From positions 1,718,501-1,782,500 of the forward strand of contig JAQGDQ010000002.1 of the NCBI GenBank assembly GCA_030141605.1: a stretch of 64,000 nucleotides of DNA, given 5' to 3'. A program made the translations under genes and the position numbers. The stretch comes from Tubiluchus corallicola. Lineage: Eukaryota; Priapulida; Priapulimorpha; Priapulimorphida; Tubiluchidae. Under the pieces are notes generated by a model. The model did no database searches. It was not told where the DNA came from and saw only the letters and a program-made list of their open reading frames with translations. Positions 23,826 to 40,900 of this stretch are shown here, in pieces (the stretch's first letter is position 1; each line of letters begins with the position of its first letter).

Positions 23826-26345
23826 ATGGGTATTGAACATGTGGAAACATCTGAAGAGAAACACGAAAAATCACGAAGGCATAACCATAAAAAGAAGCAC
23901 AAAAGACATAACAGACATAATAGCAGTAGCAGCACAGGTGAAGATTTTCCAGCCTTGGGTGACTTGTCTGGTCAAGCTGCTGGGCAAATGATTGTTGATT
24001 CAGTTGCTGCACATGACAAGAAACGGGGAAAGTCGCGAAGGCATAGTCACAAGCAAAAGCACAAAAGACATCACATTCATAATGTTCGTGACAGTGACGT
24101 TGAGGACGGTGCAAGTGTGAAAAAACGCAAACGAAAAAGTAGGAGCAGCGATGTAGAAGAAAAAAGACATGCGGAAGATGATTTTGAAAGAACGCACATA
24201 CAAATAAGAAGGCACCGATCTCGATATGAAGAAAATAATGAGCGTGACCAGATGAACAGAAGAAGACACTATTCTCCTCAAGGTGAATATTGGAGAACCA
24301 GAGATAGACATAACTTTGAGAAAACTGAGAATTTCTCGGATGAGCTAGAAAGCTATAAGATGTCTAGAAAACATGCTAGAAATGTACGTGAGTCACACCC
24401 CAACAAAAGTGAAGCCGGTAACAAGAATGGTGACAAAGCTACTAACAAAGAAAATAAAAATTCGGGAGCTGATTCATTTGATAAAGAAAGTGCCAATGGT
24501 GTCCCAAGCCAAGACCCAAAAGAAAATGTTGAATCTGAACCTCCAAAGAACAAGAAGAATGAGGACATATTGACCATGCGAACGGGTGGTGCATACATAC
24601 CACCAGCTCGGTTAAGAGCGATGCAAGCACAAATAACTGATAAATCGAGTGCTGCTTATCAAAGGATAGCATGGGAGGCTTTGAAGAAGAGCATAAATGG
24701 TTTAGTTAACAAAGTGAACGTGTCGAACATTATTGATATTGTACGAGAACTCTTTCAAGAGAATATTGTGAGAGGCAGAGGCTTGTTAAGTCGCTCAGTT
24801 ATTCAAGCCCAAGCTGGTTCACCTACATTTACACATGTGTATGCAGCTGTGGTTGCTATCATTAACACAAAATTTCCCCAGATTGGTGAGCTCATATTAC
24901 GGAGGTTGATTATCCTTTTTCGTAAAGCCTTCAAGCGAAACGACAAAACAACTTGTCTATCAAGTTGTAAGTTCATTGCACATTTGGTGAATCAGCAGGT
25001 AGCTCATGAAGTTCTGAGTCTCGAAATTTTGACTCTTTTACTGGAAAATCCTACAGATGATTCAGTTGAAGTAGCTGTTGGATTTATAAAAGAGGTTGGT
25101 GCAAAGTTGACTGAAGTTTCTCCGAGAGGAGTGCGTGCCATTTATGACAGAATGAGAAGTGTTCTTCATGAAGGGAAGGTGGATGCAAGAGTACAATACA
25201 TGATTGAAATAGCTGTTCAAGTTCGAAAAGATTCATTCAAGGACTTTCCGTCTGTTTTAGAAGAACTTCAGAAGGTGAAAGAGGATGATCAGTTTACACA
25301 CATGCTTACTTTAGAAGAAGCCGGGTCTACAGAAGATAACCTGAATGTCTTCAAACATGATCCTGATTATGAAGCCAATGAAGAGAAATACAAAGCTATT
25401 AGAAAAGAGCTTCTGGAGGAAAGTAGTAGTGAGGAGGAAGGCTCTGACAATAATGGTAGTGATGATGATGAAGACAGTGATGACAGCGTAGAAGACGAGC
25501 AAGAGAAAACAACTGTAATTGACAACACAGAAACAAATTTGATCGCTCTACGCAGAAACATTTATTTAACTATTCAGTCTAGTTTAGACTTTGAAGAGTG
25601 TGCCCATAAACTACTAAAACTGCAACTGAAACCTGGTCAAGAAACTGAACTTTGTCACATGATTTTGGATTGCTGTGCACAACAACGAACGTACGAGAAA
25701 TTCTATGGTCTTCTTGCTCAGCGATTTTGTACACTAAACAAAATCTACATTCAGCCATTCCAAGATATTTTTGCACAGTCGTATGAAACCATTCATCGGT
25801 TAGAAACCAATAAGTTACGCAATGTAGCAAAGTTTTATGGACACCTCCTATATACAGACGCTATATCTTGGGAAGTTGTGCAACACATAAAAATGAATGA
25901 GGATGATACAACGTCGTCAAGTAGAATTTTCGTAAAGATTTTGTTTCAGGAACTGGCTGAATATATGGGCATAATAAAATTGAACGAACGACTAAAAGAC
26001 CCAATGCTGCAAGTATTTTTTGAGGGTCTTTTACCAAGAGATAATCCGAGAAACACTAGATTTTCTATCAACTTTTTCACATCTATAGGATTAGGTGGAC
26101 TGACTGATGAGCTTAGAGAACACCTGAAAAATGCACCTAAACCTGTGCCTGTGCAAGAGGAAGAATCATCTGGTAGTAGTAGTAGTACGGATGGTGACAG
26201 TGATTCGTCAGAAGATAGTGCAAGTGATAGCAGTAACAGTTCGGAAGACTCTAAAGGTGGTAGTTCCAATTCAAGTGAACCATCTACCTCTGAAGATAAT
26301 GGAAAAAGTAAACATTCTAAAAAGAAGTATTCCAGAAGACGATGA
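23826..26345 (+). CDS. CWC22: Pre-mRNA-splicing factor CWC22 homologue, intronless coding sequence
   Basis: CWC22 joins the spliceosome, stabilises the catalytic complex, and hands eIF4A3 to spliced mRNA to start exon-junction-complex assembly. The 839-residue frame (human protein about 900) has a basic, His-rich N-terminus with a duplicated KSRRHxHKxKHKRH motif (about residues 14-30 and 67-83). The family signature [14 protein letters not shown] is at 253-266. A MIF4G domain, the eIF4A3-binding part, follows at about 270-475 and includes [13 protein letters not shown] and [13 protein letters not shown]. An acidic linker lies near 530-562. The MA3 domain is at about 570-700, with [15 protein letters not shown] and [14 protein letters not shown], followed by [19 protein letters not shown] and a Ser/Asp/Glu-rich tail. 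All conserved blocks are intact, so it looks functional. The complete lack of coding introns in this intron-rich region is odd and hints at an old retrocopy. The start is the first ATG after an in-frame stop. Confidence 0.95.
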   Translation: MGIEHVETSEEKHEKSRRHNHKKKHKRHNRHNSSSSTGEDFPALGDLSGQAAGQMIVDSVAAHDKKRGKSRRHSHKQKHKRHHIHNVRDSDVEDGASVKKRKRKSRSSDVEEKRHAEDDFERTHIQIRRHRSRYEENNERDQMNRRRHYSPQGEYWRTRDRHNFEKTENFSDELESYKMSRKHARNVRESHPNKSEAGNKNGDKATNKENKNSGADSFDKESANGVPSQDPKENVESEPPKNKKNEDILTMRTGGAYIPPARLRAMQAQITDKSSAAYQRIAWEALKKSINGLVNKVNVSNIIDIVRELFQENIVRGRGLLSRSVIQAQAGSPTFTHVYAAVVAIINTKFPQIGELILRRLIILFRKAFKRNDKTTCLSSCKFIAHLVNQQVAHEVLSLEILTLLLENPTDDSVEVAVGFIKEVGAKLTEVSPRGVRAIYDRMRSVLHEGKVDARVQYMIEIAVQVRKDSFKDFPSVLEELQKVKEDDQFTHMLTLEEAGSTEDNLNVFKHDPDYEANEEKYKAIRKELLEESSSEEEGSDNNGSDDDEDSDDSVEDEQEKTTVIDNTETNLIALRRNIYLTIQSSLDFEECAHKLLKLQLKPGQETELCHMILDCCAQQRTYEKFYGLLAQRFCTLNKIYIQPFQDIFAQSYETIHRLETNKLRNVAKFYGHLLYTDAISWEVVQHIKMNEDDTTSSSRIFVKILFQELAEYMGIIKLNERLKDPMLQVFFEGLLPRDNPRNTRFSINFFTSIGLGGLTDELREHLKNAPKPVPVQEEESSGSSSSTDGDSDSSEDSASDSSNSSEDSKGGSSNSSEPSTSEDNGKSKHSKKKYSRRR

Positions 26346-28124
26346 GAAAAATACTGATTTTTGTAGTGTACATGTAGAATGTTAAAATACTGGAGCACAC
26401 GTCAGATATATGTAGTGGACATAAGACCCCGTCCTACTACTATTTGAAAATGTGGCTATCTGTGTAACTTCACTTGTAATGCCTGTATGAGTTTACTCTC
26501 CCTGCAATTATTAGCTACCATTTGTTTTTGTTTTGTCTGATTAGGTCTTTGCATACGGCATTCTACACATCTACGGACGGGTTAAGTTTGCGAGTTCAAC
26601 TGCCTATCAGTACCTTATGTTTGCGTTACATGTAGAAGGTGTAGATGTTGAGGGAGGTAAAGATTACTGAAATAATGCTGGCTGGATATATGAAATATAG
26701 TGACTATTTAGGGACACACAAATACATTATTCTATAAGTTATGTTAGTGACAGCTTCAATACGTTGTAGAAGTACTTCTGCACAGCCGTGTTCGATAATT
26801 TGTAAATGTGGAATTATTATAATCATTTCTTTATTCTGTACTGTGGTTTCTTAGCCATTGATTCATACATTTACAGTACAATTAATCTGTTTAAATTCAT
26901 ACAAGTACATAATTATATAAATTTATTGTAAATATTCATGTTTTGGTAATGATAAGTGGAAAAACTGGAAATATTAGATAAAAAAATTTTGTTACTAGTA
27001 ATTAATTGTTAATTTTTTTATACATACTAATAGCGAAAAGTCATCTAGCTTAACACTAAAAAATTACCTGCTTTGCAACCTGCTTGAACTTATGGGCTTC
27101 CACAATATAAACTATCACAACTAATTAATTTCAAATATTAAGTTTCAAAGTCACATTGATCTTCCCACAGATCCTTTTGCTGTCATGCAGTTGCATGCAG
27201 TCTTATTCTCTAAATGTGTAGCTGACTGCTGCTGCTTTAACTTACAAAAATTTGTACAAAGAAAAAGGAGAATGATACATCTTGCCTGTACTGAAATTTT
27301 GAAAATCAAATTTGCAATGTACTTGTCGTATCCGAATGAAGAAATATGAGTTTAGTAAGTAAGCAAGCAGCCCAAAAAATAAAACTAAGTATGTATGACA
27401 GATTTAAATCATTTTTAATGTGAAGTCTTATCATAGACAACAGTCGGATTCATGCTTCAGTAATTTTAACTAACAATATTTCTGCAGACAAAATCTTAAT
27501 CGCAACAACTAGTTGACATAAACTAGTAAGAAAAGGATAAGTATTATAACAAATGTATGCTGTACATAAAATGATGATCAGTTTAAATGAAATCACAGTT
27601 CAATGCTAACACGTTCCTACAAATGAAAGGTACAGCAAAAGCACTCATCCATCAGACAAGCATATACTTTTCTAAGAACTACAGCAGCAAAAACAGGTTA
27701 ACAACCAAAGTCAAACACTATTGAATTTTATTACAATTGGCAACGCTTTAATAGTAACTATACAAACATACCTTTAATATATAAAAAAGTTACTAACAAC
27801 TTATATATATGACAATATGCATAATTACATCAGTTATGATGCCCACAGCATTAATTCTTACTGTCAATTAACTAACATTAACATTACATTATTACTAGGT
27901 CTCACCAGCAGTAAAATGTCTAAATATCCAAGTTAAATGCATTTGGTTCTGAAGTCGTTGCATGATTAATCAGTTGGCCAGATAAAGTTTATATTCATTA
28001 CATCCATTGTCATTGTCTAATTAATTTGACTTTAAACAGCTTATGTTTTTAAAGAAAACCAGTTACTAAACCACCAACAATTGGAAAGCTCAAGCGTGAC
28101 TCTATGGCTGCTTACGTTTGTTCT
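26346..28124. other. Convergent intergenic region between CWC22 and HINT1
   Basis: It holds the two 3' untranslated regions. An AATAAA on the minus strand at about 27727-27732 (TTTATT on the plus strand) could serve HINT1, and one on the plus strand at about 27376 could serve CWC22; both are unproven. No gene or clear repeat was seen. Confidence 0.45.
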
Positions 28125-33854
<5,730 letters not shown>

Positions 33855-34190
33855 CTCTCGCGATGAGCGTAGGTCATTTGAAGTAAGTTTAGGTAACCTT
33901 GCATGAGTTTGAAAAAATAATCAGAACATTCATTGCATATACTTAAGCATAAATTACTTTATCGTGTCAATAAGATTAATATAATATTTTTGCAGAGTCA
34001 GTAATTCATCCCGGAAAAGCGAGTGTGTCATGTTTTACCGTTGGCGCAAACATTTAAATTGCTAGAATTCTCTTTTCAAGTTATGTAAGTCTTTGAAACA
34101 GGTAAGAGTAATACAAAGTAATATAACTTTCCTGGAAAGTTTTCTAGGACATACTTTGGCTTACATATCAGTAGCCATCATATTACTATA
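33855..34190. repeat. Second, truncated copy of the element at 16553-16979
   Basis: Shared blocks in the same order as at 16553-16979 include AGGTCA(C/T)TTGAA, TGAAAAAATAATCAGA followed by CATTC, GTGTCAATAAG-type sequence, and TTTTCT(G)GGACATA. The left end CTCTCGCGATGA corresponds to CTCCCGCAATGA. The right terminal repeat is absent or unrecognisable. Confidence 0.7.
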
Positions 34191-34825
34191 AGTACACACC
34201 TGCACAAATTTGATAGTTAACCAATGCTTTTAACGTTTTTAACTCGATGACTGCAGCAAAAATCACCTCATCATGACCACTCACCATAGTTTTTGATGCA
34301 TCTCTTGAATTACTTTATTGCGCAGTTACTTTATAGACATAACAAAATTTGCAGCTTTGGCATTCAATGAACTAAAAACTTGGCGTAAAGAATTTAGCAT
34401 TTTTGCTGTATGAAGCTTCTTTGCGCAACACAGAAGTAGCTAAACTATAAGTGTGCCACAAGTTGGTTAGCCTACTGTTGCAATACATATTTAAAAACCT
34501 ATGCCCTAATGCAGCCAAAATACACACGCTCTCTCTCAACATCATCACTCTCTTTCCAATCACATTAAATTCCATTAATTCCTTTAATAATATTCATGAC
34601 ATTTAAAAAACAAGTTTTTTGGTGGTCTAATTGAAGCCATGTCAGTTTGAAAACTTCTGTCGTTGATTTATATAAAAATAAACAAGAGTTAATACCTTTT
34701 GGCAAATACTTTGGGAAAGAGGAGCCAATCTTTTCAAGCTGCTACAATAAACACTTACTGGAAAAAACAAGAATAAAGCCCTAGATGTGGAAGCAGACAT
34801 ATTAGTGACATCACGCTTGATGCGA

Positions 34826-34833
34826 TGACGTCA
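34826..34833. promoter_or_regulatory. CRE/ATF palindrome upstream of DENND5
   Basis: TGACGTCA, the consensus CREB/ATF site, lies about 100 bp before the DENND5 start codon in a locally GC-richer patch with a second half-like GTGACATCACG at about 34806. Position and local composition fit a proximal promoter. No TATA box is obvious. Confidence 0.4.
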
Positions 34834-34934
34834 CGATCAGGTGGAAAACAACATGGAGGTTAATTTTGTGTGTTTTAAGAAGATTTTCAGGCTGATTGAT
34901 ACGTAGTTGCCCGAAATTGCGACATATGTTTAAA

Positions 34935-37902
34935 ATGTCAACTCCTGGAGGTATCACTAATTATAGGTTTGCTGATTACTTTGTCGTGTGTGGCCTAGAC
35001 GCAAAATCTGGCCTGGAACCAGATCAGCTATCAGGCAAGTATTGAATGACTGTTCTGAGCCTAAACGCTAAACCTTTCTTTTGAAATGAGATAGCAGTGT
35101 TCATTATTACCAAGGTTCAGCAATTATTTGCCAAACATATTTATTGTGCTTTTGTGTTATGTTTAATCAAAGTTATAAAATAAATTACTTTATCTAAATT
35201 TATATCTGTTTTCTTTACCCTCAATGTTGTGACTAGGCGATCACAATCTCTTATATTAATATTCTTGGTATATTTATATATATATAAGATTCGAGGCTAC
35301 AGCCTGGATTAGGGCACCATTTGCGGCGATCTATATATCAAACGAAAGATCTAGTGTCTTCTCATTGATGGTTTATTTTTCGAATCGGGCCCACCGGGAG
35401 AAAGGGGAGGCGAAAAACCTCCAAAAATGCCCCTTTTTCGACCGTTTTTTGCAAAAAATTGCAAAAGTTATACAGCTGAGATGTAGAGAACGGGAACGGG
35501 CCGAGGTTGGTCCTGGGTATGGATAGATAGCCCGTTCAGCAGTGGGTGTAGTAGGCATATTTAGAATTCCCGAGAGGCCCTGGGCGCCCCGCAACGGGTG
35601 TTTTCCCGGACCCAACTCGCGATTTTTTCGAAATTTTGACCAAACAGCATGCGGGAAAAACGTTCTAGCGTCGCCCGGTGGGACTCTAGGAAGGAGATAT
35701 ATAGCTCATCAGAAAGAGGAAGGACAGGGCTACACGATGATGTGGGCTATATGTTAGGGCAGGTCCACCGAGAGGAGTACTAGCGAGTTAATTAGATGTT
35801 CTATTTTCGGCAATTTTCGCTTAGAAAACTGTCCTAACACATTCCATTGTGCTTACGTCATCCATTGTACTCTATGACTTTAATTCAGCAAAAAGCTGCT
35901 CTGCGTTAAATAAACAGACATGCAGTAGGCATGATGTTACGGGCTACAGGCTTTGCGTTAGGTAAGTAGGCAGGAGTTTACGGGCTTTACGGGCTTTGTG
36001 TTATAAATGAGGACTGTGTAGGATGTTCGCGTATTATTTATTACACGTGTATTTATACGCAAAATCTTTTGCGGGGCCTTTGCTAGTATTACTAATAAAG
36101 GTCATGGCAAATGACAGTGATAAATGATGTGATAAACTATTTCGAATAATGAATAAGTAGTCAGTCATCATGCAAGGTGTCTCAGTACAATGCAATGATA
36201 TTATTGCAAATAGGGATGTTAACGGTAACAATACGTGTCAATAATTATCGATTATCACATCAATACAAAAAATTTGTTTTGATCATTATCGTATCAAATT
36301 TGGCGCATATTGCTGTTATGGCGCACTGGAATTATGCAAAAAATAAAACAAGAGTTATTTATTTGAATAATCTTCTTGCATTTTCTTCCTGCAATAGTGG
36401 CTATCTTCATTTGGTTCAGTGACACGAATGCCAAGTGTAGTATTTTTTGAAGCATTTTTTCAGTTACATGCAAGCAGTGCAGCTCACAAATAGATATATT
36501 ACCTGGAAGTAGAGCTATACGTAATATATAGTCTGCCACAGCTCTCGTCAACTATACATTAATCTGAAAACAGTCTGCGAAAACATACAGTGTTCCAATA
36601 CACTGTGAATCCTTAAACATTAACTAACCACACATCCGTTATCATTTTTATTATTCAAAATAATTTATCGTATCATCTGAAAAATACATTATCGATGTTG
36701 TATTGTTGGAAAAAACTTTGGTATCGTTATCATATTACCACATTTGTATCGTTTTACATCCCAAATTGCAGGCTGTTTCCAATTGTTGTACAGGTTCCAT
36801 ATCTTGCAAAATTCTCTTCTTCTCTTTAGTAATAAATATGTGACCAGCACATAGCCTGAAAATGCCTTTAGAAATACATGTATGGCATAAATGCCATTTA
36901 TGCATCACTAAACTGAATGAAGACAGTTTCTGTTGTAGGGAGAAAGTATAAGAAAATTACATGTATTTGTACACCCTTATAAATAACTCATTTTCTCTGT
37001 TTTCAGCATAACTCTTACACATATGTAGAAAAGTAAAGTGAAGCAATATATAATAGTGAGCAACAAGCAGCTGCAAGCATGAAATGCGAATACAGTAATG
37101 ATGTTCCTAGAATAATATAGATACAATAATTAATGATAAAAACCAATTTTTAATATCGGTATGATCTTCAATAATTACTGTATGATTTTTACTGCAAATT
37201 TTATTGTATGTTCAGGTGACAACCTGCACTTTTCTCCTTTGGAGCGGCCATATAAATCAAAAGTAATATGTCACTATCCGGAAAATGTGCCTTGGAACAC
37301 CTTTGATCAAAGTGCTGTTGGAATGGTAAGACTCACTATTATGATGCAGATCATTTGCTTGCATCAGTTAAAAATGCAAATTTAATCTTTAACGACAAGA
37401 ATAGTGGTAATTAATTAATAAAAAAATTCCATTACGTTTCAAACCACTGCTGTAGTTTATCATCAAATAAAAATAGGGGAAAATCGCATAAAGTTACTAA
37501 TACTATTTTTTGGGTTTTTTTAAAACCTTATTTACAAATCAAAACATCACATTTCAAAAAAGATGCAGTTCACATATTAAAATCGCAGAAGTCTAGCAAA
37601 CAAAAATGCAGAAACAAAAAATAGTATTACTGGATAAAAAAATGTGTAACTATGGCAGCGAGTCTGAGAGACATGTCATAGCAGACCTAGATGTCACAGA
37701 TGACCTAGCAGAGCTGAGAGACCTATAGGTTACAGATGCAGTTTAACAGGAATTTTTTTACATTTGTTTACACTATTTTACATTAGTTGGCTTTTATTTA
37801 CTTTATTTTATGTAATGTATATTATGTTTTTAAAAAGGACAAAGAAAGAGTAAGAGAATAAACAGAGACTGACCAAGTAGAACTAAATGAAAGAAAAATA
37901 GT

Positions 37903-37986
<84 letters not shown>

Positions 37987-40900
37987 GATAGAAAAGGTAG
38001 CAGGATCAGCAGTATGGCAGATAGGAGCGCTAAAGGGGACATTTACGGAACATTGTGGCTGAAACAGGTCCTAAATTGTCTACAGACATTTTCCAGGTCC
38101 AGTAAACAAACCTAATTTAAAATAATTAAAGTAGGTCATTTTTGATAGAAACCACAAACAAAGTTGAACTTTTGTTATGTGATGACATTTAACTTGTAGT
38201 AAAGCTTAGTTATTCCATTTATAACATTGTTTCCTTTTCATAACATGTTTCCTTTCCATAACTTTTTTTCCTTTTACAAAAACTAACTTTGCTTGCAAGT
38301 ATTTATGCGCACAGTGTTTTATTTCTTCTAACTGAGGTATTAAAAAAAGAAGTTCTGTATGCATTTTTTTTTGTTCCAGCTCTGCTTGCCACAAGGATTG
38401 TCATTTCGCACTCAGAAAGATTACAGGGAACCACGTTTTCACTCATTTATCATCACTCGTGAGGATGGATCACGAACTTATGGTTTCGGTTATACCTTTT
38501 ATGAAGAAGTCCGCAGTAAGGAGATATGCATTGCCATGCAAACTTTGCATGCGATGCATTTAGCTGAACTTGCTAACAGTCAGTCACGGACTTTATATCG
38601 TCATTCAAGTCAGGAACGTGACAGAGAGGATTCAGTTGGTCGTCATACTCTTCCGAAGTCAGGTCGCTCTAGTCCACCTAATGTTAATCAAGTATCGTTC
38701 TATGATATTACGAAAGATACTCTGTATGTGACAAAGTGCATTTGTTTTATATCTCAACTACCATTCGTTCGTGCCTCGCGTAAATTTCTGAAGGCTTTGT
38801 ATAGAGCAGTTTGTTCTACTAGAGGTCCACCAATGCCACTTGAGAGCTACGTGTATAATGCTCTTTTTGAGGTGCCTCTGCCACCTGTTGGTAGGACTCT
38901 AAAGTTTCAGTGTTTAGATGAAGACATATTATGTATCAGACCAGGTAATACAAAGTTGCATATTTCAATTTGTAACAGTTTTAATTTTTTTACCAAAATT
39001 TCACATTCTTAAATTTCTTGCAAAGCATTTAATCTGGTTGCAGAGTGCATTTTAAAAAGCTCAATCAACCATTTTAAAATTAATGTAATTGCAAAATTGT
39101 TTAAACTTTTCTGAATTTTTTTTACTTTTGTTACTTTCATGATTATATGATTTATATTATATTGCCATTATATTGCATGATAATTGCATTTGCACATGTA
39201 TATAAATTCCCTATAGTAACTTACTTAGCAAGTCAATATTTTATGCTGAAAACTAATATTTTGAAATCTCATATATTTTTATTTGCCTGCTAGGTTTGAC
39301 TGAACTGCCATTGTTTGAATATTCTTTGCGGGAGATGTTTACATTATTGGGAGTAGAAAATACCATTCAATTGTTCACCTGCTCTTTATTAGAGCATCAA
39401 ATACTGTTATTTTCTAAAGGTAATTTTCCATTATTTAATAAGTGCCTAAGAAATGATTTTGTATTTTTGGAAATCGTATTGATGCAGAGCCAAATTGCAT
39501 TTGTTTAGGTGAAAATGAGTGTTTGAATGGATGCGACTATGACTGTTTTCATGGTCCTTGTCCTTTCATTTGTTCGCAAAATGATTTTAGTGAAATCTTG
39601 ATAAACTAGGAAAAAACCCCATCTTTTAAACACAGTGGGAAAAAATATAAATATTTATATTGACTACCAGTTACAAATAAAAGGTCTGTCAGTGAATGTA
39701 AAAATGAGAAATATAGGGAAACATATGAAATTATGGAAGATCTTTGGAGGCAAATTATTACTAAAGTGGACACTGGACAGGTTCTTAAATTTTTGTAAAT
39801 CATTTGATCAGGCAAGCACTGAGCAATTTCAACGTTTGTAACTTAATAATTTATGTAATCATCTTGTTTTTTAAAGTTAAGTTAAGACATACATGCAGCT
39901 TCCAGAATTTATTTTGAGCTGTGCAGAGGTTTAATTGCCAATATTAGAGTTACATTTTTATATTAAGTTTTCTGCTGCTGAACAACTGTTATGGTGTTAT
40001 TTTCTGGCACTTATACAAAACTCATTTCAGTTTTGTGAAATTAAAAAACTATGCATTTTTTGCGACAAAAAGTTTGATATCTAAATAAGCAAAATTTTGA
40101 TCTGCAAAGGTGTAAAAACATATTCACAGTATGACTTGACCCACCTGCTTATTAGTTATATAACTGATGTCTTAAATTTTGTTAGCTATTAGTACCTGTA
40201 TTCATTTCTTATGCATGCTTTCTTTTTTGCAGATTATCATAAGCTTGGGCTTGTTGCCGAAGGTGTCACGATGTTGTTATTTCCCTTTACATGGCAACAT
40301 GTATATGTGCCTATCTTACCGGCATCTCTTTTACATTTCCTCGATGCCCCTGTACCGTACATCATGGGGCTTCATCATTCGACCCCTCAAGATAGAGCAT
40401 CCTTGCAACTACCCGGTGAGGTGAGTGTATTGGAAATAACTTGTATAAAGTAGCTTACATAACTTTGCTTATGTTAAGTATTCAAACTAGTATGTAGAGG
40501 TACTCAACTACTAAACTTAATTAATTGAAAATGTGTATCAGTAATCAATGATATAGTAGTCTGATGTCGATTCCACTAATCATTTTAAGATAATATGTTA
40601 ACAATGTGTGAATGTGACTGCTAAATTTGTAACCATTTCATAATTTATTGTATGTCCTAACTAAAGTTTACTGACATCAAAAGAGTCTGAGCTTCAGTTT
40701 TCAATTTTTCTATGCAAGTATAGATGTTTATTTTTTATATATATAAATTATTATTATAATTATTATTATTTTTATTATTATTATTATTATTATTATGAGT
40801 TTATTTCACATAAAAATATACAGCTTACAAAGACAACAGGATGTTAGTAAAGTAACATATCTACAGAAATTCAACTTTGTAATATCCTCTTAAGTATGCT

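Larger units (their letters stand above)
35035..37215 (+). promoter_or_regulatory. GC-AG intron (DENND5 intron 1)
   Basis: Exon 1 ends TCAG followed by GCAAGT, the strong consensus for GC donors, and the acceptor is ATGTTCAG at 37215. Joining gives [12 protein letters not shown] in frame. The only close GT (five bases later) gives the wrong phase. Confidence 0.8.

Noticed and set aside
25946-26398. Minus-strand open frame of 150 codons rich in Ser and Leu.
   Set aside because: It is the complement of the Ser/Asp-rich tail of CWC22, a composition effect.
37830-38042. Minus-strand frame of alternating Leu and Ser.
   Set aside because: Translation of the AG microsatellite.
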